Shown here: in pieces, positions 51,753 to 60,483 of the stretch
Layout of the letters: each line of letters begins with the position of its first letter
How positions within the stretch are numbered: position 1 is the first letter of the stretch
NCBI GenBank assembly: GCA_963661945.1
Contig: CAVLDP010000009.1
Span: 1-64,000 of the forward strand
Origin: CAVLDP01 sp963661945
GTDB lineage: Bacteria; Bacillota; Clostridia; Lachnospirales; Lachnospiraceae
Direction: 5' to 3'
Length of the DNA stretch: 64,000 nt
Program-made: the position numbers and the translations under genes
The notes under the pieces: generated by a model
What the model saw: the letters and a program-made list of their open reading frames with translations, nothing else
Database searches by the model: none
Told to the model about the DNA's origin: nothing

Positions 51753-52820
51753 TTAGAATGAGAAATGATATACGGTTCGGCTGTTTGTGCTTTCACCGGC
51801 CTTAAGCAGTGGCATCTTGAAAGAGGCTATGTTTGCGGCATTCGGGAAGAACTGAGTCTCAAAGGCCACGCCGTATCTCTTGTCATAAGGGAAATGTCCC
51901 TTTCCGATTTCATTTTTATTAAGATAGTTGCCAGTGTAGAGCTGCAGACCGGGCATATCCGTATATACATCCATGCGTCTGGTCCGGCTTGGATTCTCAA
52001 GGGCAGCTACATGATAGACGATAGAAGCTTCAGAAGAATATTCTGGAGCTTTTTTGTTAGGAAGAAGAATGTAATTGTGGTCGTAGCCCTTGCCTTGAAT
52101 CAGCTGGTCGTAGTCGGCATCGATTTGAGAACTCATCTGCTTCATTGTGCGAAAATCCATAGGACTGCCGGTTATATCGCGTATCTCTCCAGTTGGGACA
52201 GATGTCTCATCGGTTGGTGTGATGGAATCGGCATTGATCCAGACATAGGAATCAGTTACCAGACCAGCGTTATGGCCATCTAAGTTGAAGTAGCTGTGAT
52301 TGGTAGGCGCAAATAAGGTGTCTTTATCACTTGTAGCATAGTAGTCGATGGCAATTGTATTATCGGAAAGAAGGGTATAGGTTACGCGAAGGGTTCTATT
52401 TCCTGGAAAACCACATTCCATATCAGAAGCCTTAATTTGAAAACAGATATGGTCATCTCCCTCATCAACGACATCCCAGATTCTCTTATGAAGGGGATGG
52501 AAACCAGAGTGGAGATTGTTGTTTCCGTCATTTTTATCCAGATGATATTCGGTGCCATTTAGAGTGAAATGAGCGCCACCGATTCGGTTGGCGACTGGTG
52601 TAACAGAGGCACCAAAGGCTGGATCATTTACAAAATAACTCTCGACCTTCTCGTAGCCTAATACGACATCTGTGAGAGAACCTTCCTGGTCTGGCACGTA
52701 GAGCTCAAGCAGGTTGGCTCCGTAGTTCATAAGCTTAGCTATCATGCCGGATGCTGACTTGATCTCATAAGTGAAGATGTCTTCTCCATCTTCTGTTTGT
52801 CCCCATTTTGTCTTGTTCAT
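51753..52820 (-). CDS. galM: Aldose 1-epimerase (mutarotase)
   Basis: Interconverts alpha and beta anomers of galactose or glucose. A 355-residue galactose-mutarotase fold protein with the substrate-binding NRIGGAHFTLNGTEYHL, the catalytic His in FAPTNHSYFNLDGH and the catalytic Glu in GVAFETQFFPNAAN. TAGGAGG precedes the ATG. It converges on the LTA-synthase-like gene with stop codons one base apart, and no terminator can be seen between them. No Leloir genes are near. Confidence 0.93.
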   Translation of the reverse strand: MNKTKWGQTEDGEDIFTYEIKSASGMIAKLMNYGANLLELYVPDQEGSLTDVVLGYEKVESYFVNDPAFGASVTPVANRIGGAHFTLNGTEYHLDKNDGNNNLHSGFHPLHKRIWDVVDEGDDHICFQIKASDMECGFPGNRTLRVTYTLLSDNTIAIDYYATSDKDTLFAPTNHSYFNLDGHNAGLVTDSYVWINADSITPTDETSVPTGEIRDITGSPMDFRTMKQMSSQIDADYDQLIQGKGYDHNYILLPNKKAPEYSSEASIVYHVAALENPSRTRRMDVYTDMPGLQLYTGNYLNKNEIGKGHFPYDKRYGVAFETQFFPNAANIASFKMPLLKAGESTNSRTVYHFSF

Positions 52821-52900
52821 GGATAACCTCCTAATATGTGAAGCAGATATTTCTGCTATTTATTCTGACGAATTCACTATAGCATAAGAGGAAAGGAACG

Positions 52901-52928
52901 TGTACAAAGATGCGCTTTTTAGTATAAT
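52901..52928 (+). promoter_or_regulatory. Promoter of the penicillin-binding protein gene
   Basis: TGTACA (52901-52906), 16-bp spacer, TATAAT (52923-52928). A perfect inverted repeat GTTCATAAGTGAAC lies just downstream at 52931-52944, near the likely start site. Confidence 0.55.
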
Positions 52929-52966
52929 GTGTTCATAAGTGAACTTAATTTCTGGAGTGGAATGAT

Positions 52967-55114
52967 TTGGCGAAGAAGACCAAGGAACAGAAGAGGAAAA
53001 ACAGAACAAAGAGACTCTGGCGCTTCCTGAGGCTGCAGATTGTCCTGATTCTCCTGGTGATAGGCGCGGTCACCTATTACTATGCTGCGGGCTATGCTGT
53101 GAAGGTGAAGTCCATGCATGAGGAGGCGGTGAGTCTGGTGTCGAAGTCGACGGAGGATACCTTCCGGAGGGATGAGACCTCGATCGTCTACGACGTGAAT
53201 GGAGACGTGATCTCTGAGCTGAAGGGCGAGAAGGATGTCTACTATGTGGAATATGAGGATACGCCGACCTACATGATAGAAGCCTTTGTTGCAGTCGAGG
53301 ACCAGAGGTTCTATTCTCACCACGGAGTGGATTATAAGGGAATCCTAAGAGCGGTAATTGCCATGCTTCGTAATGGAGAGGTGACAGAGGGCGCGAGCAC
53401 GATTACGCAGCAGCTTGCCAGAAATGTATTCCTGACTCAGGATAAGACCTGGGAACGCAAGGTGGAAGAGATTTATATCGCCACGGAGCTCGAGAAGAAA
53501 TACACCAAGAGCCAGATTATGGAGTTCTATCTGAACAATATCTATTTTGGCAATGGCTATTATGGAATTGGTGCTGCGTCCAAGGGTTATTTCAACACAG
53601 ATGTGGGGCATCTTAGTCTGTCGGAGATGGCATTCCTTGCGGCAATCCCTAATAATCCGACCTATTATGATCCCCTTAAGAATTATGACAATACCATAGC
53701 GCGCCGGGACAAGATTCTAGGCGACATGCTGGAGGATAAGGTCATTTCTGAGGCGACATATAATCAGGCGATTGCGAAGAAGATTGTCATTACTCGCCCG
53801 GATGAGGTGGAGAAGAAGGACTACGCAGAGACCTATACCTATTACTGCGCGACGAGGGCGCTGATGGAGCTGCAGGGCTTTACCTTCCAGACGGTATTTG
53901 ATTCCGAAGAGGAAGAGAAGGCATACAACAAGGCCTATGAGGAAGCCTATAGCACCTGCAATGCCTCTCTCTATACGGGTGGCTACCGCATCTATACCGC
54001 GCTTGATTTGTCGATGCAGGAGGAATTGCAGTCGGCCATTGATGAGAGACTTTCTGCCTATGATGAGGTAAATGAAGCGGGCGTCTATGCGCTTCAAGGG
54101 GCTGCGGTCTGTATTGACAATTCCACCGGTCTTGTGAAGGCAATTGTGGGCGGTCGGTCGCAGGAACTTGATGGCTATACTCTGAATCGTGCCTATCAGA
54201 GCTTCCGTCAGCCGGGCTCTGCCATTAAGCCGCTTCTTGTATACACACCTGCCCTGGAACGAGGCTATACGGCAGATTCTGTGGTAAATGACACCAGAAT
54301 TGAAGGTGGTCCAAGCAATTCGGACGGAAGATATCTTGGGCGAATTACACTTCGCCGGGCGGTAGAACTTAGTCGTAATACGATTGCTTATCAGTTGCTG
54401 GAAGAGCTAACGCCGGAGGTTGGACTTTCATACCTACAGAATCTGAATTTCTCAAGGCTTGATGAGGAGGACAGGCAGCTGGCTATAGCGCTTGGTGGCT
54501 TTACGAATGGCGTCTCACCGCTTGAGATGGCAGCAGGTTATGCTACACTTGAAAATGATGGAGCCTACCGGATGCCAACCTGTATCGCGCGTATTACAGA
54601 TGCGGCAGGCGCAGTTATCTATGAGCCGGAGACGGTTGAGACAGTGGTTTATGACCAGAATGCAGCCAGACAGATGACGGATATTCTGGAGGGTGTAATC
54701 ACATCCGGTACTGCATCGGGACTTGGACTTTCGGATATGCCTTCTGCTGGCAAGACTGGAACAACGAATGACAATAAGGACGGTTGGTTCGTAGGCTACA
54801 CTCGTTATTACACAACAAGCGTCTGGGTAGGATACGATATGCCCCGCGAGATGACAGGACTCTATGGAGCTACCTATCCGGGTCAGATTTGGCAGACTTT
54901 TATGGAGACGATTCACAAGAATCTGCCAGCACTTGATTTCCTGGAGCCTACCTCACTTAGCGAGGAATTCCTAGAGCAGGAGGAGGCTGAGGCGGCGGAG
55001 GAATCTCAGGCTACGGAGGATGCTCAGGCCACGGAGGAAACCCCAGCAGGAGAAGAAACTCTGAATGAGGAAGAAACTTCAGTGGCAGAAGAAACCGAAA
55101 ATTCAGAAAATTAG
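52967..55114 (+). CDS. Class A penicillin-binding protein (PBP1 family)
   Basis: A 715-residue bifunctional peptidoglycan synthase. A basic cytoplasmic tail and one membrane helix (IVLILLVIGAVTYYYAAGYA) are followed by the GT51 glycosyltransferase domain (catalytic Glu in FVAVEDQRFYSHHGVD, then GASTITQQLARN) and the transpeptidase domain with SAIK (S418, K421), SRN (469-471) and KTG (596-598). The last 55 residues are Glu/Ala/Thr-rich low complexity. The start is TTG 52967, with GGAG about nine bases upstream; the out-of-frame ATG at 52962 leads nowhere. Confidence 0.94.
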   Translation: MAKKTKEQKRKNRTKRLWRFLRLQIVLILLVIGAVTYYYAAGYAVKVKSMHEEAVSLVSKSTEDTFRRDETSIVYDVNGDVISELKGEKDVYYVEYEDTPTYMIEAFVAVEDQRFYSHHGVDYKGILRAVIAMLRNGEVTEGASTITQQLARNVFLTQDKTWERKVEEIYIATELEKKYTKSQIMEFYLNNIYFGNGYYGIGAASKGYFNTDVGHLSLSEMAFLAAIPNNPTYYDPLKNYDNTIARRDKILGDMLEDKVISEATYNQAIAKKIVITRPDEVEKKDYAETYTYYCATRALMELQGFTFQTVFDSEEEEKAYNKAYEEAYSTCNASLYTGGYRIYTALDLSMQEELQSAIDERLSAYDEVNEAGVYALQGAAVCIDNSTGLVKAIVGGRSQELDGYTLNRAYQSFRQPGSAIKPLLVYTPALERGYTADSVVNDTRIEGGPSNSDGRYLGRITLRRAVELSRNTIAYQLLEELTPEVGLSYLQNLNFSRLDEEDRQLAIALGGFTNGVSPLEMAAGYATLENDGAYRMPTCIARITDAAGAVIYEPETVETVVYDQNAARQMTDILEGVITSGTASGLGLSDMPSAGKTGTTNDNKDGWFVGYTRYYTTSVWVGYDMPREMTGLYGATYPGQIWQTFMETIHKNLPALDFLEPTSLSEEFLEQEEAEAAEESQATEDAQATEETPAGEETLNEEETSVAEETENSEN

Positions 55115-55175
55115 TGACGATTGTTAAAGAAAGTGATATTCTAAGAATTAAGACAATTAGAAGGACTATATTTAT

Positions 55176-56120
55176 ATGACAGAATATTTATTTGGCATCG
55201 ATGTTGGAGGCACCACATGCAAGATGGGCCTGTTTGAGACAGATGGTACCCTGCTTGAGAAGTGGGAGATTAAGACGGAGACTTCGGATGGCGGTAAGGC
55301 AATCCTACCATCTCTTGCAGCTTCTGTAGATGCGAAGATATTAGAGCGAGGAATCTCGCGAGATCAGGTACTTGGCGTTGGCCTTGGTGTTCCAGGACCT
55401 GTTACAGCAGATGGCGTGATCCATGGAGCGGTGAATCTGGGCTGGGGAGATATGGCAATTGCAGATGAACTCTCTTCTCTCCTTGGTGGAATCACCGTGA
55501 AGGCTGGAAATGACGCCAATGTTGCAGCTCTTGGTGAGAGCTGGATGGGAGCAGGCAAGGACTATGATGATATCGTCATGGTGACTCTTGGAACCGGAAT
55601 TGGCGGTGGAATCATTATCAATAATCAGATTATTCCGGGTGCGCATGGAGCAGCAGGTGAGATTGGTCATATCTGCGCGAATCCGCATGAGACAGAGGCT
55701 TGTGGATGTGGCTTGCATGGCTGTATTGAGCAATACGCGTCGGCTACCGGTTTCGCTCGGATGGCAAGGCGCGAACTGACAGAATCTACTATGCCTAGTT
55801 CTCTTAGAGAGATACCAATTGATGATATTACGGCCAAGGATGTCTTTGATGGAGCTAAGGCGGGAGACAGCCTGTGCCAGGCAGTTGTTGAGCATGTATG
55901 TGATATGCTTTCGACTACGATTGCTTCGATTTGTGCAGTGGTTAATCCTGAGGCGGTATTAATTGGCGGTGGAGTGTCCAAAGCGGGACACATTTTAATA
56001 GAGGCCATCGAAGGACCTTTTCGAAAAAAAGCATTTAAGGCATTGAGAGGCACGGAGATTCGACTTGCGACTCTTGGAAATGACGCAGGAATCTACGGAG
56101 CTGCTCGCCTTGTAATGTAG
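55176..56120 (+). CDS. glk: ROK-family glucokinase
   Basis: Phosphorylates glucose with ATP. A 314-residue ROK protein with the N-terminal phosphate motif GIDVGGTTCKMGLFE, the substrate loop GNDANVAALGE with the catalytic Asp, GTGIGGGIIIN, and the zinc motif CGCGLHGCIEQYAS preceded by GEIGHI. There is no N-terminal DNA-binding domain, so it is a kinase and not a NagC/XylR-type repressor. AAGGA precedes the ATG. It lies 61 bases after the PBP gene and 22 before the MCP gene, so the three may share a message. Confidence 0.93.
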   Translation: MTEYLFGIDVGGTTCKMGLFETDGTLLEKWEIKTETSDGGKAILPSLAASVDAKILERGISRDQVLGVGLGVPGPVTADGVIHGAVNLGWGDMAIADELSSLLGGITVKAGNDANVAALGESWMGAGKDYDDIVMVTLGTGIGGGIIINNQIIPGAHGAAGEIGHICANPHETEACGCGLHGCIEQYASATGFARMARRELTESTMPSSLREIPIDDITAKDVFDGAKAGDSLCQAVVEHVCDMLSTTIASICAVVNPEAVLIGGGVSKAGHILIEAIEGPFRKKAFKALRGTEIRLATLGNDAGIYGAARLVM

Positions 56121-56142
56121 GATTTTAAGGAGGAGTTTATCT

Positions 56143-57660
56143 ATGGGACTGAGACGTGAGAAGACTAGTGAGTACCAATACGCAGACAGGCATGAACAGC
56201 TGCTTCGTATGAATCGAGCGTTGGTCATCGGCTACACGATTTATTATTTATTTGTGGCTGTTGTATCACTTTCTATGATGGTTCTAGGACGTGCGCATAG
56301 CGAGACCTGTTTGATTTTTGCAGGTGTATCTGTTCTGGCACTTCTTGTGCTTATAGCACTTCTTAAGAAGGAACCGGATTCGGAGAGGCTACGCTATACA
56401 TCGATGATGCTTCTTATACTATGCACAGCATTATCAACACTTGCATTTAACCAGAGTTATCTGATCTTCATTGGAACATCGCCACTTGTTGGATGTATTA
56501 TCTACTTCGATAGGCGTTTTAGTAAGATTTCCTCGATTCTATATTTCGTGGTGGTTGCGGTTGCGATAGGTCTTCGTGAGGCATTCTATCCACAGGGCGG
56601 ACGTAATGACATCTTCATGAATATGGGACAGATGTTCGCACTTCTTATTGTTCTTATGATTATTTCACTTGCTGAGATTATTGCTGAGGATTTCCAGAAG
56701 GATATGCTTGGCCGTATTGCGGCAGAGGAAGAGCATTCAAAGCAGATGATGGAGGATGTACTTGCGATTGCATCCAATGTGAAGGACAATACCAATTCAG
56801 CTATGGAAGTTATGAATCAGCTTGCTAATTCCAGCTCGACCATGAATGGCGCAATGCAGAATATTAGCACTGGTACTCAGACAACAGCAGATAATATCCA
56901 GGAACAGACTGTGATGACTCAGAACATCCAGAATTCTATCGAGGATACCAGATCTGCTTCTGAGCATATGGTATCTATTGCCAGAGATACCCGCCGTATC
57001 AATGAAGACAATGATCGCAAGGTGCAGGAACTTCGTGAGAAGGCTGCAACGATTGCTAAGACGAATGGCCGCGTAGCTGAGACCATGGAAGCTCTTCAGG
57101 AGAAGAGCAAGTCTGTAAAGTCTATTGCAGATACGATCTTCTCTATCTCCAGCCAGACCAACCTGCTTGCACTGAATGCATCGATTGAGTCCGCCAGAGC
57201 AGGAGAGGCAGGCCGTGGCTTTGCAGTTGTCGCAGATGAGATTCGTGATCTTGCAGAGAAGACTCGTCAGGAGACAGAGAATATTGCAGCTATCTTGGAT
57301 GAGCTGTCACAGAATGCCGACAATGCTGCATATGCAGTCAAGGAATCTACCGAGGAATCCAAAGCACAGGATGCTCTGATTGAACAGGTTGCAGACAACT
57401 TCGGCAATCTGAATGACAATATGAAGGCGCTGGCTGGTGATATTGATACAGTAGATGCCATGCTTGCTACATTATCTGAGACCAATCAGAAGATTGTTGC
57501 TAATATCACAGAGATTTCTTCAATTACCGAAGAAGTTACAGCTTCAAGTCAGCATGCAGAATCCCTATCTAATGAGAACCTGTCGAATGCAGACAACACC
57601 AAGGAGATGCTGAATTCGATTCTTGAGGAATCCATTAAGCTGGATCAATTTACAGAGTAG
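56143..57660 (+). CDS. Methyl-accepting chemotaxis protein with multi-helix membrane sensor
   Basis: A 505-residue chemoreceptor. Unlike the usual two-helix type with a large outer domain, residues 25-185 form about six membrane helices joined by short loops, without a ligand-binding domain or an evident HAMP domain. The cytoplasmic helical bundle has the highly conserved hairpin SISSQTNLLALNASIESARAGE and GRGFAVVADEIRDLAEKTRQ. It probably senses a membrane or energy-state signal. AAGGAGGAG precedes the ATG. It sits directly upstream of the flagellar operon but is separated by a strong terminator. Confidence 0.92.
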   Translation: MGLRREKTSEYQYADRHEQLLRMNRALVIGYTIYYLFVAVVSLSMMVLGRAHSETCLIFAGVSVLALLVLIALLKKEPDSERLRYTSMMLLILCTALSTLAFNQSYLIFIGTSPLVGCIIYFDRRFSKISSILYFVVVAVAIGLREAFYPQGGRNDIFMNMGQMFALLIVLMIISLAEIIAEDFQKDMLGRIAAEEEHSKQMMEDVLAIASNVKDNTNSAMEVMNQLANSSSTMNGAMQNISTGTQTTADNIQEQTVMTQNIQNSIEDTRSASEHMVSIARDTRRINEDNDRKVQELREKAATIAKTNGRVAETMEALQEKSKSVKSIADTIFSISSQTNLLALNASIESARAGEAGRGFAVVADEIRDLAEKTRQETENIAAILDELSQNADNAAYAVKESTEESKAQDALIEQVADNFGNLNDNMKALAGDIDTVDAMLATLSETNQKIVANITEISSITEEVTASSQHAESLSNENLSNADNTKEMLNSILEESIKLDQFTE

Positions 57661-57678
57661 TGAGTTAGAATTTATATG

Positions 57679-57712
57679 GCCCACCGGGAAGTTTTCCTGG
57701 TGGGCTTTTTTT
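57679..57712 (+). terminator. Terminator after the MCP gene
   Basis: Twelve-bp stem GCCCACCGGGAA/TTCCTGGTGGGC (one mismatch), loop GTT, then TTTTTTT. Confidence 0.9.
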
Positions 57713-57734
57713 GAAAAAATTGCATATCTGGGGT

Positions 57735-57760
57735 TAAGATATGTGCGATTCATCCGATAA
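57735..57760 (+). promoter_or_regulatory. Sigma-28 (SigD/FliA) promoter of the late flagellar operon
   Basis: TAAG at 57735-57738, a spacer of exactly 15, and CCGATAA at 57754-57760 match the sigma-28 pattern TAAA-N15-CCGATAA with one change. It lies 54 bases before flgM. Confidence 0.88.
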
Positions 57761-57814
57761 ATATATTGCAAGAAGAAAAGCTTCATAAGTCAAGGAAGAA
57801 AGGAGAGTGCCGTT

Positions 57815-58093
57815 ATGCGTATAGATGCTTACAATCAGATTGCAGCTGTGTACAACACAACGAAGACCAATAAGACAGCAAGCACAGGCAAGGTTGCTTC
57901 CGCTAGAGATGAGGTTCAGATTTCATCTGTTGGACGCGATTTACAGCTCGCAAAACAGGCAGTCGCAGAAGCTTCGGATATCAGGGAAGATAAAGTTGCC
58001 GACGTGAAGAAACAAATTGATTCAGGCAGTTATCAGGTTGATACCGAGGACTTCGCCAGCGTGCTTTTAGCAAAGTTCACTTCAGAATTATAA
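57815..58093 (+). CDS. flgM: Anti-sigma-28 factor FlgM
   Basis: A 92-residue inhibitor that holds sigma-28 until the hook is built and is then exported. It starts MRIDAYNQIAAVYN; the conserved C-terminal helices include VADVKKQIDSGSYQVDTEDF and ASVLLAKF. GGAGAG precedes the ATG. It is the first gene of the operon from a sigma-28 promoter, so FlgM feeds back on its own transcription. Confidence 0.93.
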   Translation: MRIDAYNQIAAVYNTTKTNKTASTGKVASARDEVQISSVGRDLQLAKQAVAEASDIREDKVADVKKQIDSGSYQVDTEDFASVLLAKFTSEL

Positions 58094-58106
58094 GAGGGAT
58101 TTATTT

Positions 58107-58619
58107 GTGGCAAGCTTAATGGAAGAACTAGTAGATGTGCTACAAGAGGAGAAGAGTGCTTACGAAGATCTCCTCGCCCTCAATGATTCGAAGCGGGATG
58201 CCATTGTCCATAACAAGGTGGACAGATTGAATGAGATTACCGCTTCGGAGGAGGTTATAAGCAGTCGAATTAAGAACCAGGAGAACCAGAGAGTTCGTAT
58301 CTTAGATGATATGGCTGTTGTCTTAGGACATGACGGTCAGATGATGACGGTTGGACAGGTAATCGACAGCTTAGTGAACCAGCCAGAAGAACAAGAGAAG
58401 TTACAGACGGCCAGAGATCAGCTGGTGGAGGTTGCACATAGAGTGCAATTCATGAACCAGCAGAACCAGATTCTATTGCAGCAGGCATTAGAGATGGTGG
58501 AATTCGATTTGACACTGTTTAAGAGTATGAAGCAGGCACCAGAGACTGCCAACTACAATCGTAGTGCAGTTGGTACCGGCGATCGCTTAGGCAGCGGCAG
58601 CTTTGATTTCAAACAATAG
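58107..58619 (+). CDS. flgN: Flagellar export chaperone FlgN
   Basis: A 170-residue helical protein (MASLMEELVDVLQEEKSAYE, then DSKRDAIVHNKVDRLNEITA) typical of FlgN, which escorts FlgK and FlgL to the export gate. I start at GTG 58107, six bases after GAGGGAT; ATG 58119 is an alternative. It lies between flgM and flgK, 13 bases after flgM. Confidence 0.9.
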   Translation: MASLMEELVDVLQEEKSAYEDLLALNDSKRDAIVHNKVDRLNEITASEEVISSRIKNQENQRVRILDDMAVVLGHDGQMMTVGQVIDSLVNQPEEQEKLQTARDQLVEVAHRVQFMNQQNQILLQQALEMVEFDLTLFKSMKQAPETANYNRSAVGTGDRLGSGSFDFKQ

Positions 58620-58669
58620 TTTTGACTGATATCCAAGCAGTTTACGACAACATTTAGGAGGAAGACCCC

Positions 58670-60469
58670 ATGGCAAACGGTTTTGGATCATTATATGTCG
58701 GATCATCCGGCTTACAGTCAGCACAGAACGGCCTGAATGTTCTAGCCAACAACCTGTCTAACATCGATACTGATGGTTATGTTAGACAGCGTGTTATATA
58801 TGCAGATAAGGAATACGCATTCTTTGGGAATGCATCAGTCAGCTCACAGAGGTCCGGCCTCGGCGTGGGAATTGGCGATGTACTTCATACAAGGGATGTT
58901 TTTTTAGACCAATCTTATAGAAGTCAGAATGCAAGACAGACTTTCTATTCTTCTCTCTACGACGCGACGAGCGAGGTGGAGACATTCTTACAGGAGATGG
59001 ATGGAGCAGATTTCAAGGAAGCTCTCTCTGATCTCTATTCGGCATTCGCAGAATATGCCAAGGATCCCTCAGATAGTGCCAACCAGAATCTGGTGGTGCA
59101 GAAATCAGAATTATTCATTTCTCGTGCCCAGAGTGTATACAATGGTCTCAAGGAATACCAGTCGACGGTAAATACCAAGATCACAAATGATGTGAATCGT
59201 ATCAATGAGATTGGAGAGCGTATTGTTGAGCTGAACAAGACGATTCAGTCAATAGAGGCTGGAAATGTTGAGACAGCGATGGATGCGCGAGATGAGCGAG
59301 ATGCGCTTCTTGATGAGCTGTCTGGTCTTTGCCGCATTTCTTATACAGAGAATAACGACGGTATTGTAAAGGTTCGTATCGAGGGCCAGGAATTCATCAC
59401 GGAGAAGTCCTACTCAGAGATTGGCCTCTACAAGGACCAGGTAACAGACTTTGTGACTCCATACTGGGTTAGCTTATCTGAGCCGGAGAAGGAGAATTAT
59501 TATAATGTCTTCGTTCTCGAGGATGTATGCGCGGAGAACAGTAATGATTTGGGTGAGGTGAAGGCTCTGCTTCTAGCCAGGGGCGAGACCTACGGAACCT
59601 ATATGAATATGATGGATGCCTATGGTAATTTCACCATGTCATCCGATACCTATGATTCTACCCTGGCGAATTCTGTAATGATCAATGCCCAGTCCGAGAT
59701 GGATATTCTGGTTCATGGCATTGTTACTGCGGTAAATGATCTTCTCAGCCCAACAACAACGGCGGGAGAAGCTTATAGTGATTTTCAGGATGCAAATGGC
59801 AATATCGCACTCTACGATGCTGCTGGCAATGCGATTCTAGATAATCTGGGCAATCAGGTTTACCTATCAGCAGATGCTAGAGTGGCAGATACTACGAACT
59901 GCTCCGTAGGTAGTGATGGAGAGATTCCACCACGCGAGCTATTCGTTCGTTCAGGCGCAGACCGCTATACCACCTATTATATGGACAATGGAGATGGTAC
60001 CTATACTCCTGTCTATGTCTACAACGAAGAGGATCCGACGGATCAGGCAACCTGTTATACAACGCATTCCCTCTCTATCAATGAGGAATTGGTGACGAAT
60101 CAGAGTTTACTTGCTTATAAGACGCAGAATGGTGCGATAAATTACGATCTGTCAGAACAGATTTCAGAGCTTTGGGATGCAAATCTCCTTCAGCTGAACC
60201 CAAGCGATACCACACCAACGACCTTCGAGGGCTTCTATACGAAGTACGTTGGCGAGCTTGGTACCAATGGTTCCATTTTCAAGGCGACAACGGAGAGTAT
60301 GCAGACGACGGTGGATTCCATTGAGAGCAATCGTCAGGCGGTAATTGGAGTAAGCTCCGATGAGGAACTTACCAATATGATCAAGTACCAGAACGCATAC
60401 AACGCATCCAGTCGATATATTACTGTAATCAGCGAGATGATTGAGACACTAATCAGCGCCGTTGGTTAA
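58670..60469 (+). CDS. flgK: Hook-filament junction protein FlgK (copy 1)
   Basis: A 599-residue HAP1. The N-terminal rod-type motif LQSAQNGLNVLANNLSNIDT and the C-terminal helix LTNMIKYQNAYNASSRYITV form the polymerising core; the middle is a variable domain. It is exported through the flagellar apparatus and has no signal peptide. AGGAGG precedes the ATG. A second FlgK-like gene follows after 14 bases; the two share the ends but differ in the middle. Confidence 0.93.
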   Translation: MANGFGSLYVGSSGLQSAQNGLNVLANNLSNIDTDGYVRQRVIYADKEYAFFGNASVSSQRSGLGVGIGDVLHTRDVFLDQSYRSQNARQTFYSSLYDATSEVETFLQEMDGADFKEALSDLYSAFAEYAKDPSDSANQNLVVQKSELFISRAQSVYNGLKEYQSTVNTKITNDVNRINEIGERIVELNKTIQSIEAGNVETAMDARDERDALLDELSGLCRISYTENNDGIVKVRIEGQEFITEKSYSEIGLYKDQVTDFVTPYWVSLSEPEKENYYNVFVLEDVCAENSNDLGEVKALLLARGETYGTYMNMMDAYGNFTMSSDTYDSTLANSVMINAQSEMDILVHGIVTAVNDLLSPTTTAGEAYSDFQDANGNIALYDAAGNAILDNLGNQVYLSADARVADTTNCSVGSDGEIPPRELFVRSGADRYTTYYMDNGDGTYTPVYVYNEEDPTDQATCYTTHSLSINEELVTNQSLLAYKTQNGAINYDLSEQISELWDANLLQLNPSDTTPTTFEGFYTKYVGELGTNGSIFKATTESMQTTVDSIESNRQAVIGVSSDEELTNMIKYQNAYNASSRYITVISEMIETLISAVG

Positions 60470-60483
60470 TTGGAGGGATTCTT

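Noticed and set aside
52931..52944. Inverted repeat GTTCATAAGTGAAC as a specific operator
   Set aside because: It is perfect but only five bases per arm, and I cannot match it to a known regulator; noted with the promoter only.
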